Program-made: the position numbers and the translations under genes
Assembly: GCF_026625125.1 (NCBI RefSeq)
Contig: NZ_CP113097.1
Location: 2,728,001 to 2,792,000, forward strand
DNA: 64,000 nt
Origin: Pseudomonas putida
GTDB taxonomy: Bacteria > Pseudomonadota > Gammaproteobacteria > Pseudomonadales > Pseudomonadaceae
Direction: 5' to 3'
Shown: one piece after another, positions 42,165 to 51,838 of the stretch
How the letters are laid out: each line of letters starts with the position of its first letter
Position numbering within the stretch: the stretch's first letter is position 1
Notes under the pieces: generated by a model
Told to the model about the DNA's origin: nothing
The model's input: only the letters and a program-made list of their open reading frames with translations
Databases searched by the model: none

Positions 42165-43412
42165 ATGAAACGACTGTTGATCGCGACCCTGCTGTTGGGC
42201 ACGGGCCTGGCTGCCCAGGCTGAGGAAGCCACCGATGCACTGGTGAAGAAGGGCGAGTACCTGGCCCGTGCCGGTGACTGCGTGGCCTGCCATACCGCCA
42301 AGGGCGGCAAGCCTTTTGCCGGTGGGCTGCCGATGCAAACCCCTATCGGCACCGTGTACTCCACCAACATCACCCCGGATGTCACCGGCATCGGCCAGTA
42401 CAGTTTCGAAGATTTCGACCTGGCCGTGCGCAAGGGCGTGGCCAAGGACGGCAGCACGCTGTACCCGGCCATGCCGTACCCGTCCTATGCGCGGGTCACG
42501 GACGAGGACATGCGCGCGCTGTACGCCTACTTCATGCAAGGCGTGCAACCGGTGGCGCAGCCGAACAAGGCCACCGACATCCCTTGGCCCTTGAGCATGC
42601 GTTGGCCGCTGGCGATCTGGCGGGGCATGTTCGCGCCAGAGGTGAAAGCCTGGCAAGCGCCGGCCGGCGCAGACCCGGTGGTCAGCCGGGGTGCCTACCT
42701 GGTGGAGGGGCTGGGCCATTGCGGCGCGTGCCATACACCGCGTGCCCTGACCATGCAGGAAAAGGCCCTAAGCCCCGCCGATGGCGAGCAGTTCCTTGCC
42801 GGCAGCGCGCCGTTGGAAGGCTGGATCGCCAAGAACTTGCGCGGTGACCACAAGGACGGGCTGGGCAGCTGGAGCGAGGAGCAGCTGGTGCAGTTTCTGA
42901 AAACCGGCCGCAGTGACCGCAGTGCCGTTTTCGGCGGCATGAGCGATGTGGTCGAACACAGCATGCAGCACTTGAGCGATGGCGACCTGACGGCCATTGC
43001 CCGCTACCTCAAGACGCTGCCGGCAAGCGACCCGGACGACCAGCCGCATGTGTATGACAAGCAAGTGGCACAGGCTTTGTGGAATGGCGATGACAGCAAG
43101 CCGGGTGCGGCGGTGTACATCGACAACTGCGCCGCCTGCCACCGCACCGATGGCCAGGGGTATACCCGGGTGTTCCCGGCGCTGGCCGGCAATCCGGTGG
43201 TACAGACGGCCGATGCCACCTCGCTGATTCATGTGGTGCTCGAAGGCGGCACGGTGCCGGCGACCCATACCGCGCCGTCGAACCTCACCATGCCAGCGTT
43301 CGGCTGGCGCTTGAGCGATCAGGAAGTGGCTGAGGTGGTGAACTTCATCCGCACCAGTTGGGGTAACCAGGGCAGCGCTGTTTCGGCCAGTGATGTGAAG
43401 GCCATTCGATAG
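42165..43412 (+). CDS. Gluconate 2-dehydrogenase, cytochrome c subunit
   Basis: 415 residues from ATG 42165 with GAGGAG 8-9 bases upstream. Sec signal peptide (LLIATLLLGTGLAAQAEE). Three CxxCH haem-c motifs: CVACH (39-43), CGACH (about 187) and CAACH (about 325). It accepts electrons from the flavin subunit and passes them to ubiquinone. Ends the operon. Confidence 0.92.
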   Translation: MKRLLIATLLLGTGLAAQAEEATDALVKKGEYLARAGDCVACHTAKGGKPFAGGLPMQTPIGTVYSTNITPDVTGIGQYSFEDFDLAVRKGVAKDGSTLYPAMPYPSYARVTDEDMRALYAYFMQGVQPVAQPNKATDIPWPLSMRWPLAIWRGMFAPEVKAWQAPAGADPVVSRGAYLVEGLGHCGACHTPRALTMQEKALSPADGEQFLAGSAPLEGWIAKNLRGDHKDGLGSWSEEQLVQFLKTGRSDRSAVFGGMSDVVEHSMQHLSDGDLTAIARYLKTLPASDPDDQPHVYDKQVAQALWNGDDSKPGAAVYIDNCAACHRTDGQGYTRVFPALAGNPVVQTADATSLIHVVLEGGTVPATHTAPSNLTMPAFGWRLSDQEVAEVVNFIRTSWGNQGSAVSASDVKAIR

Positions 43413-43680
43413 GGCTGGCGCTATCCCCTTGTGGGCGTCGGCTTGCCGGTGGTGCCGACACCGCGGTGTATGGCACCGGCTTCGCCGGTGATCGCCGGCA
43501 AGCCGGCTCCCACTGGGGGGTGAGCGGCGCCTCAAATAGTGGACACCAATCCAGCCTTTGGCGGCTAGATGTGGCGTCAATAAGACTGGCACTAGACCTT
43601 TGTGGGAGCCGGCTTGCCGGCGATGCGGACACTGCGGTGCATGGCACCGGCTTCGCCGGTGATCGCTGGCAAATTGAATT
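43413..43680. repeat. Cluster of REP elements
   Basis: Several REP copies in alternating orientation between the dehydrogenase and ptxS: around 43427-43455 (degenerate), 43478-43517, and 43598-43632. Each has the GCCGGCAAGCCGGC or GCCGGCTTGCCGGC core and a GTGGGAGCC or GGCTCCCAC flank. Such clusters can stop transcription or protect mRNA ends. No gene lies here. Confidence 0.75.
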
Positions 43681-43759
43681 ACTCAGTGACCCGCAAAGGT
43701 CGCACCCCTGTAAAATCCCGACGAACGGTAGGTGACGAAAGCGCGCGGTTTTGATGTAT

Positions 43760-43773
43760 TGAAACCGGTTTCA
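43760..43773. promoter_or_regulatory. PtxS operator of ptxS
   Basis: A second perfect TGAAACCGGTTTCA, 36 bases before the ptxS start, giving autoregulation. Confidence 0.9.
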
Positions 43774-43808
43774 TTCACCGTCACCGACAATAATCACAAG
43801 GGACCGAA

Positions 43809-44831
43809 ATGACCGATCTGCCTGCCCATTCCCGTGAGCGCGTGACCATCAGCGAGGTCGCACGCGTTGCCGGCGTCTCCAAGGCCACCGTGTCGCGCTA
43901 CATCGGCGGCGATCGCCAACTGCTGGCAGAAGCTACCGCCAAGCGCCTTGAAGAAGTCATCGAACGCCTGGGCTACCGGCCCAACCAGATGGCCCGCGGC
44001 CTCAAGCGTGGCCAGACGCGTTTGATCGGCATGCTGGTCGCAGACATCCTCAACCCCTATTCAGTCGCGGTGATGCACGGCGTTGAAACCGCCTGCCGCC
44101 AGCACGGCTACAGCCTCGTGGTGTGCAACACCAACCGCGACGACGAGCAAGAGCGCCATCACCTGGCGGCCCTGCAGTCTTACAACGTCGAGGGCCTGAT
44201 CGTGAACACCCTCGGCCATCACCCCGGCGAACTGCTGAACCTGCAGCGTGACATGCCCATGGTCCTGGTAGACCGGCAACTGCCAGAGCTGAACGTCGAC
44301 CTGGTAGGGTTGGATAACGCCCACGCCATCGGCCAGGCCCTGGACCATTTGCAGGCGCGCGGCTACCGCGACATCCTGGCGGTCACCGAACCGCTGGACG
44401 GCACCAGCTCCCGGCTGGAACGCACCCAGGCATTCACCGCGTCGATCAGCCGCCGCGCTGGCATGCGCCAACAACTGGTGGAAATCGACAACGCGCTGCC
44501 CGCCCGGCTTGACGCCTTTCTCGCCAGCAAGGGCCATGGCCCGCAGGCGATCTTCACCTTCAACGGCGTGGCCACCCTGGCGGTGACCCGTGTACTGCAC
44601 GACGCTGGTTGCAACCTGTTCCAGGACGTAGGCCTGATTGCGCTGGACGAACTGGACTGGTACCCGCTGGTGGGCAGCGGCATCACCGCGCTCGCCCAAC
44701 CCACCCAACGCATCGGCGTGGCCGCCTTCGACTGCCTGCTCGACCGCCTGCGCGGGGAGAGCGGGGCGCCCCGGCGCCTGAACTTCGAAGCAGAGTTGAT
44801 CATCCGAGGTTCCACGCAATCACGAAACTGA
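43809..44831 (+). CDS. ptxS: PtxS, LacI-family repressor of 2-ketogluconate metabolism
   Basis: 340 residues from ATG 43809. N-terminal LacI helix-turn-helix VTISEVARVAGVSKATVSRYIGG (about 11-33), hinge NQMARGLKRGQTRLIGML, then a periplasmic-binding-like effector domain. It binds TGAAACCGGTTTCA sites, of which three occur in this window: before the gluconate dehydrogenase, before itself, and before kguE. 2-ketogluconate is the known inducer. Position and operators make the identification firm. Confidence 0.93.
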   Translation: MTDLPAHSRERVTISEVARVAGVSKATVSRYIGGDRQLLAEATAKRLEEVIERLGYRPNQMARGLKRGQTRLIGMLVADILNPYSVAVMHGVETACRQHGYSLVVCNTNRDDEQERHHLAALQSYNVEGLIVNTLGHHPGELLNLQRDMPMVLVDRQLPELNVDLVGLDNAHAIGQALDHLQARGYRDILAVTEPLDGTSSRLERTQAFTASISRRAGMRQQLVEIDNALPARLDAFLASKGHGPQAIFTFNGVATLAVTRVLHDAGCNLFQDVGLIALDELDWYPLVGSGITALAQPTQRIGVAAFDCLLDRLRGESGAPRRLNFEAELIIRGSTQSRN

Positions 44832-44875
44832 AGCAATGGCTGGCAAAGACGCCGGCCATTGCTGCAGCCTAAAAA

Positions 44876-44889
44876 TGAAACCGGTTTCA
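44876..44889. promoter_or_regulatory. PtxS operator of the kgu operon
   Basis: Third perfect TGAAACCGGTTTCA, 14 bases before kguE and immediately upstream of its ribosome binding site. Confidence 0.9.
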
Positions 44890-44903
44890 TAAGGATAAGA
44901 ACA

Positions 44904-45689
44904 ATGCACGCGAACCCCGTTTCCATCAGCCTTTCCAGCTACGGTGCCAGCCTGGTCCGGGAGCGTGGCCAGGAGAGCTTCCTTGAAATGCTGGCCGCTG
45001 CCGGCGTGAGCTGTGTCGAACTGCGCGAAGAGCTGTTCGACGAGGCGCCGGATGCCACCGCGCTGTCGGCGGCAATCACCGCGCTGCAGTTGCAGTGCCT
45101 GTATTCCACGCCACTGGAGCTGTGGACGCCTGAAGGGCAGCTGGACGCGCGCTTGCCCGCCAAGCTGGCGCTGGCCCGCGCACTCGGCGCTGTGGCGCTG
45201 AAGGTGTCGTTGGGGCATTACCCTGGCGCAGGCGACCTGGCAGGCTTGCAAGCGCACCTGCGCCCGGGTGACCCGCTGTTGCTGGTGGAGAACGACCAGA
45301 CCGTGCAGGGCGGGCGCATCGCCCCGCTGCTGCAGTTTTTCCAGCGCTGCGAGGAGCAGGGGCTGGCGCTGGGCATGACCTTCGATATCGGCAACTGGCA
45401 ATGGCAGGGTGAATCCGCCGCGCAGGCAGCCCAGTCGCTTGGCCGCTGGGTGCGCTATGTGCATTGCAAGGCGGTGCAGCGCGAAGCCAGCGGGCGCCTG
45501 GTAGCTGTTGTGCCCCAGGCACGCGACCTGATGGCTTGGGAGGCGATGTTCGCCGAGTTCACCCCTGGGCTGATGCGCGCCGTGGAGTACCCGCTGGCCG
45601 GCGCTGATTTGCTGGCGTTGACCCGCGCCCAGGTCAATAACCTGGCCCGCATCGCCATGAGCGAGGAGGTGAGCCATGCCTACGCATGA
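44904..45689 (+). CDS. kguE: KguE, putative epimerase/TIM-barrel protein
   Basis: 261 residues from ATG 44904 with AAGGA at 44891-44895. Xylose-isomerase-like TIM barrel: VSCVELREELF, LLLVENDQTVQGGRI, FDIGNWQWQGE and VRYVHCKAVQ, with Glu, Asp and His positions typical of the sugar-phosphate isomerase/epimerase superfamily. First gene of the kgu operon; its exact reaction in 2-ketogluconate use is not settled. It overlaps kguK by 14 bases. Confidence 0.9.
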   Translation: MHANPVSISLSSYGASLVRERGQESFLEMLAAAGVSCVELREELFDEAPDATALSAAITALQLQCLYSTPLELWTPEGQLDARLPAKLALARALGAVALKVSLGHYPGAGDLAGLQAHLRPGDPLLLVENDQTVQGGRIAPLLQFFQRCEEQGLALGMTFDIGNWQWQGESAAQAAQSLGRWVRYVHCKAVQREASGRLVAVVPQARDLMAWEAMFAEFTPGLMRAVEYPLAGADLLALTRAQVNNLARIAMSEEVSHAYA

Positions 45690-46626
45690 CGTTCTGTGTT
45701 TTGGCGAAACCATGGCCATGTTCGTTGCCGAGCAGGTCGGTGACCTGGCGGCTGTAGGGGCATTTACCAAGCGCATTGCCGGCGCCGACAGCAATGTGGC
45801 CATCGGCCTTGCCCGCCTGGGTTTTCGGGTGCGTTGGCTGAGCCGGGTGGGCAACGACTCGCTCGGGCGCTTCGTGCTCGACACCCTGCAGCAGGAAGGG
45901 CTGGACTGCAGCCAAGTGGAGGTCGATGACCAGCACCCGACCGGCTTTCAGCTCAAGGGCCGTTGCGACGACGGCAGCGACCCGGTGGTGGAGTATTTTC
46001 GCCGCAACTCCGCGGCCAGCCACCTGTCGCTGGCGCAGCTCAGCCCGGCGTTGCTGCAGGCCCGCCACCTTCACGCTACCGGTATTCCACTGGCGCTGTC
46101 GGCCGGCTGCAGGGCGCTGGCCCATGAGCTGGTCGAACGCATGCGCAGCGAAGGGCGCAGCATCTCCTTCGACCCCAACCTGCGCCCGTCGCTGTGGCCC
46201 GACAGTGCGAGCATGGTCCGTGAGGTCAACGCGCTGGCGGTGAAGGCGCATTGGCTGCTGCCAGGGCTGGAGGAAGGGCGCCTGTTGACCGGTTTGCAAA
46301 CCCCGGCAGACATCGCTGCGTTCTACCTGGACCGTGGTGTCGAGCATGTGGTGATCAAGCTGGGCGGCGAGGGTGCCTACTACCGCAATGCTCAAGGCCA
46401 AGGGCAGGTCGCCCCTGTACCCGTGGCCAGGGTGGTGGACACTGTCGGCGCCGGCGACGCCTTTGCCGCTGGCGTGGTCAGTGGCCTGCTCGAAGGCCGC
46501 CCGCTGGCCGAGGCGGTCGCTCGCGGCAACTGGTGCGGCAGCCGCGCCGTGCAATCGCGCGGCGACATGGAAGGACTGCCCCTGCGCCGGGAGCTGGAAG
46601 CGTACGCGTTACTCAAGAGTGCCTGA
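45676..46626 (+). CDS. kguK: KguK, 2-ketogluconate kinase
   Basis: 316 residues from ATG 45676, inside the end of kguE, with GAGGAGGTGA just upstream. PfkB/ribokinase family: GGxx-type start FGETMAMFV, GADSNVAIGLARLG, and the C-terminal ATP signature DTVGAGDAFAAGVVSG with the catalytic Asp. Phosphorylates 2-ketogluconate to 2-keto-6-phosphogluconate in the cytoplasm. Confidence 0.92.
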   Translation: MPTHDVLCFGETMAMFVAEQVGDLAAVGAFTKRIAGADSNVAIGLARLGFRVRWLSRVGNDSLGRFVLDTLQQEGLDCSQVEVDDQHPTGFQLKGRCDDGSDPVVEYFRRNSAASHLSLAQLSPALLQARHLHATGIPLALSAGCRALAHELVERMRSEGRSISFDPNLRPSLWPDSASMVREVNALAVKAHWLLPGLEEGRLLTGLQTPADIAAFYLDRGVEHVVIKLGGEGAYYRNAQGQGQVAPVPVARVVDTVGAGDAFAAGVVSGLLEGRPLAEAVARGNWCGSRAVQSRGDMEGLPLRRELEAYALLKSA

Positions 46627-46687
46627 AACTTTGATCGCCGGTACGCCGGCCGGTTGCTACAAAAACAACAAGCTCAGGAGCCGCATC

Positions 46688-47980
46688 ATGCAATCGACAA
46701 GCCTCGCCCCACGCCGTTGGTGGTACATCATCCCGATCGTCTTCGTCACTTACAGCCTGGCCTACCTCGACCGCGCCAACTACGGCTTCGCCGCCGCCTC
46801 AGGCATGGCCGATGACCTGAACATCACCCCGGCGCTGTCGTCCCTGCTGGGGGCGCTGTTTTTCCTCGGCTACTTCTTCTTCCAGGTGCCTGGCGCCATC
46901 TACGCGCAAAAACGCAGCGTCAAAAAGCTGATTTTCGTCAGCCTGATCCTCTGGGGCAGCCTGGCGACCCTGACCGGCATGGTCAGCAACGTCTACCTGC
47001 TGATTGGCATCCGCTTCCTGCTCGGGGTGGTCGAGGCCGCGGTGATGCCGGCGATGCTGGTGTACCTGTGCCATTGGTTCACCCGCGCCGAACGCTCGCG
47101 CGCCAATACCTTCCTGATGCTGGGCAACCCGGTGACCATCCTGTGGATGTCGGTGGTCTCGGGGTACCTGATCAAGCATTTCGACTGGCGCTGGATGTTC
47201 ATCATCGAGGGCCTGCCGGCGGTGCTCTGGGCGTTCATCTGGTGGCGCCTGGTGGACGACCGGCCAGCCCAGGTGGGCTGGTTGAACGAGGCGGAAAAAG
47301 CCTCGCTCGAACAGGCCCTGGCCGCTGAGCAGCAAGGCATCAAGCCGGTGAAGAACTACCGCGAAGCGTTTCGCTCGGCGCAGGTCATCGTGCTGTCACT
47401 GCAGTACTTCTGCTGGAGCATCGGGGTGTACGGCTTCGTGCTGTGGCTGCCTTCGATCCTCAAGCAAGCGGCGAACGTCGACATCGTCGAGGCCGGCTGG
47501 CTGGCCTCGGTGCCCTACCTGGCAGCGGTGCTGGCCATGGTCGGGGTGTCGTGGGCCTCTGACAAACTGCAAAAGCGCAAGCGCTTCGTCTGGCCGCCCT
47601 TGCTGATCGCCGCGCTGGCGTTCTATGGCTCCTACGCGTTGGGCACCGAGCATTTCTGGGCGTCCTATGCATTGCTGGTGATTGCCGGGGCTTGCATGTA
47701 CGCCCCCTACGGCCCGTTCTTCGCCATCGTGCCGGAGATCCTGCCCAGCAATGTGGCCGGTGGGGCCATGGCCCTGATCAACAGCATGGGCGCGCTGGGC
47801 TCGTTCGGCGGCTCGTGGCTGGTGGGCTACCTCAACGGCGCCACCGGTGGCCCTGGCGCTTCTTACCTGTTCATGTGCGGTGCGCTGCTGACAGCAGTGG
47901 CGCTCACGGCTGCACTGAAAACTCCGCAAACCTCCGGCCAGGCCAAGCCCCGCGGCCAGCGCCTGGCCATGAGCCAATAG
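46688..47980 (+). CDS. kguT: KguT, 2-ketogluconate transporter
   Basis: 430 residues from ATG 46688 with CAGGAG about 10 bases upstream; the longer frame overlapping kguK is not used. ACS-type MFS permease: PRRWWYIIPIVFVTYSLAYLDRANYGFAAASG, about 12 membrane segments, WASDKLQKRKR loop. Imports 2-ketogluconate made in the periplasm by the dehydrogenase. Confidence 0.92.
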   Translation: MQSTSLAPRRWWYIIPIVFVTYSLAYLDRANYGFAAASGMADDLNITPALSSLLGALFFLGYFFFQVPGAIYAQKRSVKKLIFVSLILWGSLATLTGMVSNVYLLIGIRFLLGVVEAAVMPAMLVYLCHWFTRAERSRANTFLMLGNPVTILWMSVVSGYLIKHFDWRWMFIIEGLPAVLWAFIWWRLVDDRPAQVGWLNEAEKASLEQALAAEQQGIKPVKNYREAFRSAQVIVLSLQYFCWSIGVYGFVLWLPSILKQAANVDIVEAGWLASVPYLAAVLAMVGVSWASDKLQKRKRFVWPPLLIAALAFYGSYALGTEHFWASYALLVIAGACMYAPYGPFFAIVPEILPSNVAGGAMALINSMGALGSFGGSWLVGYLNGATGGPGASYLFMCGALLTAVALTAALKTPQTSGQAKPRGQRLAMSQ

Positions 47981-47989
47981 GAAACAGCC

Positions 47990-48955
47990 ATGAAAAAGCG
48001 AATCGTCCTTTACAAGCGCCTGCCCGAGGCCTTGCTGGCGCGCCTGCAACAGCAGGTCGAGGTGACCTGGGTGGATACCACCGGCAGTGACGGCCTGGCC
48101 CGGCTGCGCGATGCCTTGCCCGGCGCCCACGGCCTGCTGGGCGCCAGTGTGCGGCTGGACAGCAGCCTGCTGGACCTGGCGCCCCAGCTTGAAGTGGTGG
48201 CCAGTGTGTCGGTCGGCGTCGACAACTACGACATTGCCGAACTCACCCGCCGTGGCGTGATGCTGACCAATACCCCTGATGTCTTGACCGAAACCACCGC
48301 CGACACCGGCTTTGCCCTGATCCTGGCCACTGCCCGTCGGGTCGTGGAGCTGGCCGGCTGGGTACGTGACGGCCACTGGCAGGCCAACATTGGGCCGGCG
48401 CACTTTGGCAGTGACGTGCATGGCAAGACCTTGGGCATCGTTGGCATGGGGCGCATTGGCGAGGCCTTGGCAAGGCGTGGCGCCGCCGGGTTCGGCATGC
48501 GCGTGCTGTACCACAGTTCGCGGGCCAAACCAGAGGTGGAGGCCCGCTATGGTGCCCGCTATCGCACCCTGGACGCGCTGCTGAGCGAGGCGGACTTTGT
48601 CTGTTTGACGGTGCCTTTGAGCGCCAGCACCGAAGGCTTGATCGGTGCACGGGAGCTCTCGCTGATGAAGCCCGAGGCCATCCTGGTGAACATTGCCCGC
48701 GGACGTGTGGTGGATGAGCAGGCACTGCTTGCGGCGTTGCAGGCCAAGCGCATACGCGGCGCCGGGCTGGATGTGTTCGTGCAGGAGCCGTTGCCGGCAC
48801 ATTCGCCCCTGTTGCACCTTGACAATGTGGTGGCAACCCCGCATATCGGCTCGGCAACCCATGAAACCCGCGAGGCCATGGCGCGCTGTGCGGTAGAGAA
48901 CCTGTTGAGCGCGTTGGCGGGGCACAGGCCGGCGAATCTGGTGAATGAGGTCTGA
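47990..48955 (+). CDS. kguD: KguD, 2-keto-6-phosphogluconate reductase
   Basis: 321 residues from ATG 47990 with AGGAAA upstream, 9 bases after kguT. D-isomer-specific 2-hydroxyacid dehydrogenase: GIVGMGRIGEALARRG (nucleotide binding), NIARGRVVDEQAL (catalytic Arg region), VFVQEPL (Glu) and PHIGSAT (His). Reduces 2-keto-6-phosphogluconate to 6-phosphogluconate, which enters the Entner-Doudoroff pathway. Confidence 0.92.
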   Translation: MKKRIVLYKRLPEALLARLQQQVEVTWVDTTGSDGLARLRDALPGAHGLLGASVRLDSSLLDLAPQLEVVASVSVGVDNYDIAELTRRGVMLTNTPDVLTETTADTGFALILATARRVVELAGWVRDGHWQANIGPAHFGSDVHGKTLGIVGMGRIGEALARRGAAGFGMRVLYHSSRAKPEVEARYGARYRTLDALLSEADFVCLTVPLSASTEGLIGARELSLMKPEAILVNIARGRVVDEQALLAALQAKRIRGAGLDVFVQEPLPAHSPLLHLDNVVATPHIGSATHETREAMARCAVENLLSALAGHRPANLVNEV

Positions 48956-48959
48956 ACGC

Positions 48960-48981
48960 GAGCGCCGCACGTGCGGCGCTC
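48960..48981. terminator. Perfect palindrome ending the kgu operon
   Basis: GAGCGCCGCAC followed directly by GTGCGGCGCTC, a 22-base perfect palindrome 4 bases after the kguD stop and before the convergent MFS gene. It lacks a T-run; probably a bidirectional terminator. Confidence 0.65.
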
Positions 48982-48997
48982 ACTGGAAGGCAGCCTG

Positions 48998-50185
48998 CTA
49001 ATGGCCACCCTTCATGCGCCGCGCCACCGCGTATATCCCCAAGCCCACCAGCGCCGCAGCGGCGCCGATATAGCCGGTGCTGGTCCAGCCCAGCCCGGCA
49101 CTGATGGCCATGCCGCCAAACCACGGCCCCAAGGCATTGGCCAGGTTGAAGGCCGCATGGTTGGAAGCCGCTGCCAGGCTCGGCGCTTCGTGGGCAATGT
49201 CCATCAGGCGGATCTGCAAGGGCGCGGCCAGTGCGATCATGGTGCCGACCAGGCCGATGCCCAACAACAGTGTCCACAGCGAATGGGCAGCGAAGGTGAA
49301 GAACACCAGCACGGCGGTCGACCACACCAGGACGATGCCCACGGCGCGGAACTGCAGCCGGTCGAACAGCTTGCCGCCGGCAATGTTGCCGATGATGCCG
49401 CCAAGACCGAAGGCGGCCAGGCCAAAGGGAATCCACTGGGGCGCTACTCGAGTCACTTCCAGCATGGTCGGCGCCAGATAGCTGAACACACAGAACATGC
49501 CGGCAAAACCGATCGAGGCGATGCCCAGCGCCATCCACACCTGCGGCAGGGTGAAGGCTTTCAGTTCCTTGCGTGGGTCGCTGCGTACTTCATCGCTGCG
49601 TTGCGGCACGTAGTGCCAGACCAGGGCGATGGTGCACAGGGCGATCAGGCCCACCAGCAAAAACGCCGAGCGCCAGCCAAAGTACTGCCCCAGGAATGTC
49701 GCCACGGGGTTACCCAGCAACATGGCCAGTGTGAGGCCCATCATTACCCGGGCTACGGCGCCGGCGCGCTGGTTGCTCGGTACCATGCTCGAGGCAACCA
49801 CCGCAGCGATGCCGAAGTACGCACCATGGGGCAGGCCGCTGATGAAGCGGAAGGCCACCAACCCTGCGAACGACGGGGCGAAGGCGGTGGCCAGGTTGCC
49901 GATGGCATACAGCGCCATCAACAAAAGCAGCATGTGCTTGCGCAGCAGCTTGGCACCGAGAATGGCCAGTGCCGGCGCACCCACCACCACACCCAGCGCG
50001 TAGGCGCTGATCGCATGGCCTACCTGGGGCTCGCTCAGGTGCAGGTTGGCGGCGATGTCCGGCATCAGCCCCATGATCGCGAATTCGCCGGTGCCAATGG
50101 CAAAACTGCCCAAGGCCATGGCGGCTTCCATCTTGCCGATTTCGCCTTTGGAAAGGGCGACTGGCGGTACTTCATGAACTGACAT
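48998..50185 (-). CDS. MFS transporter, DHA1 (AraJ/sugar efflux-like)
   Basis: 395 residues from ATG at 50183-50185. KMEAAMALGSFAIGTGEFAIMGLMPDIAANL and the VGHAISAYALGVVVGAPALAILGAKL motif are typical of the arabinose-efflux/DHA1 branch; about 12 membrane segments. It may export sugars or drugs. Convergent with kguD, alone in its unit. Confidence 0.83.
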   Translation of the reverse strand: MSVHEVPPVALSKGEIGKMEAAMALGSFAIGTGEFAIMGLMPDIAANLHLSEPQVGHAISAYALGVVVGAPALAILGAKLLRKHMLLLLMALYAIGNLATAFAPSFAGLVAFRFISGLPHGAYFGIAAVVASSMVPSNQRAGAVARVMMGLTLAMLLGNPVATFLGQYFGWRSAFLLVGLIALCTIALVWHYVPQRSDEVRSDPRKELKAFTLPQVWMALGIASIGFAGMFCVFSYLAPTMLEVTRVAPQWIPFGLAAFGLGGIIGNIAGGKLFDRLQFRAVGIVLVWSTAVLVFFTFAAHSLWTLLLGIGLVGTMIALAAPLQIRLMDIAHEAPSLAAASNHAAFNLANALGPWFGGMAISAGLGWTSTGYIGAAAALVGLGIYAVARRMKGGH

Positions 50186-50272
50186 TAGGATCCCTATTGA
50201 AACATGCTGAAACGTTCAAGGCGGGATCATAGTCAATTCGTCCACTGAGCGTCGAGGACGACGGGCAGTGGT

Positions 50273-51646
50273 TCAGTCCATCATCTGCAGCTCGGGCAGC
50301 TTCACCCGAAAGGCGCGGGTCAGCCCGAGCAAGCAGACGAAACCTGCCGCCATCCAGCACAGGCCGATGGTGAACGACATGCTCGACAGGCTGCTCCACA
50401 GCCACAGTGTGCTCAAGAAACCCAGCGCCGGCAGGGCGCCATACAGCAGGCAGTTGCGTGTGCCACGCAGCTTTTGGTCGACGAGGTAATGCTTGACCAC
50501 CGCTAGGTTGACGGCCGAAAAAGCAAACAGTGCGCCGAAGCTGATCATGTTGGCGACGGTGTCCAAGGTGATGAACAGGGCGACCAGCGACAGGGTGCTG
50601 ACCAGCATGATCGCCGTGGCCGGCACGCGCTTTCGCGTCACCAGGCGGCCAAACGCCCGCGGCAATGCGCCGTCGCGGCCCATGGCGAACAGCACGCGGG
50701 ACACGCTGGCCTGGGACACCATGGCCGAGGCGAAGCAGCCGGCCACGTAGGTGGCGGTAAAGCCGGTCACCAGCAGTTCGCCACCGACATGGCGCATCAC
50801 ATCCACCGAGGCGGAGTCCGGGTCAGCGAACGAGGCCCAGTCGGGGAAGACCATCTGGGCGCAGTACGACACCAGCAAAAACAGCAGGCCACCGATCACC
50901 GACACGGCCAGGATCGCCTGCGGGATACGCCGGGTCGGGTCGCTGGTTTCCTCGGCCATGGTCGACACCGCGTCGAAGCCCAGAAACGACAGGCACAGCA
51001 CCGCAGCGCCGGTCATGATCAGCGGAACACTGAAGCCCTCGTGGTGGAACGGTGCCAGCAATGACACCGGTGCGCTCTGCTCGCTGAGGTTGCGCACCGA
51101 CAGCGCGACGAAAACGATGATGAACACCAGTTGCGCCACCACCAGTATCCAGTTGACCCGGGTGATCGACTCGATGCCGATCAGGTTGAGGAAGGTGACC
51201 AGGGTGATCGAGCCCAGCACCCACACCCAGGCGGGCACCGCCGGGAAGTACTCGGACATGTAGATGCCGATCAAAAGGTAGCTGAGTAAGGGCAGGAAGA
51301 TGTAGTCGAGCAGCAGGGTCCAGCCGGCGATGAAACCGAAGTGGCTGCCGAAGGCCTTGCGGGTGTAGGTGTAGACCGAGCCGGAGTACGGGTGGGCCTG
51401 GACCATGCGGCCGTAGCTGTAGGCGGTGAGCAACATGGCGGCGAGGGTCAGCAGGTAGGCGGTGGGCAGATGCCCTTTGGTCATCTGGGTGACCAGCCCG
51501 TAGGTGGTGAACACGGCCAGGGGCACCATGTAGGCGAGGCCGAACAGCACCAGTGCGGTCATGCCCATGGATTTTCTGAAGCGGCCTGAAGCGGTGGGGT
51601 GCGACGCAGAGCGGGGCGGGTGGGCTGTATTTGTTGTTGTATGCAT
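50273..51646 (-). CDS. APC-superfamily amino acid/polyamine permease
   Basis: 457 residues from ATG at 51644-51646 with AGGAGT 6 bases upstream; a longer frame overlapping the next intergenic region is not used. MGMTALVLFGLAYMVPLAVFTTYGLV, GSVYTYTRKAFG and LLDYIFLPLLSYLLIGIYM resemble PuuP-type putrescine/amino acid importers, with about 12 helices. No catabolic gene lies next to it, so the substrate is open. Confidence 0.8.
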   Translation of the reverse strand: MHTTTNTAHPPRSASHPTASGRFRKSMGMTALVLFGLAYMVPLAVFTTYGLVTQMTKGHLPTAYLLTLAAMLLTAYSYGRMVQAHPYSGSVYTYTRKAFGSHFGFIAGWTLLLDYIFLPLLSYLLIGIYMSEYFPAVPAWVWVLGSITLVTFLNLIGIESITRVNWILVVAQLVFIIVFVALSVRNLSEQSAPVSLLAPFHHEGFSVPLIMTGAAVLCLSFLGFDAVSTMAEETSDPTRRIPQAILAVSVIGGLLFLLVSYCAQMVFPDWASFADPDSASVDVMRHVGGELLVTGFTATYVAGCFASAMVSQASVSRVLFAMGRDGALPRAFGRLVTRKRVPATAIMLVSTLSLVALFITLDTVANMISFGALFAFSAVNLAVVKHYLVDQKLRGTRNCLLYGALPALGFLSTLWLWSSLSSMSFTIGLCWMAAGFVCLLGLTRAFRVKLPELQMMD

Positions 51647-51838
51647 TGCTGACTCCTGGTTCTGGATGCAGGACGCCGCAATATGCGAGCAGGCTCGATA
51701 CTGTTGATGGCGTTGGATCAGGGGCAGAGCTTGAGGTGGGACGAGGGAATGCTCCCACACTCGCGGCGCACCCGAAATCACCCTTTGGGGGGAGCCTGTA
51801 CAGGAGCCGCGCCATGGCTCCTGCACGCAGGTGGCGCG

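Noticed and set aside
46373..46687. N-terminal extension of KguT overlapping kguK
   Set aside because: The extension is out of frame with kguK coding, not hydrophobic, and lacks a start signal; ATG 46688 fits the MFS family.
51647..51826. N-terminal extension of the APC permease
   Set aside because: Sixty residues without family features; ATG at 51644-51646 has AGGAGT upstream.
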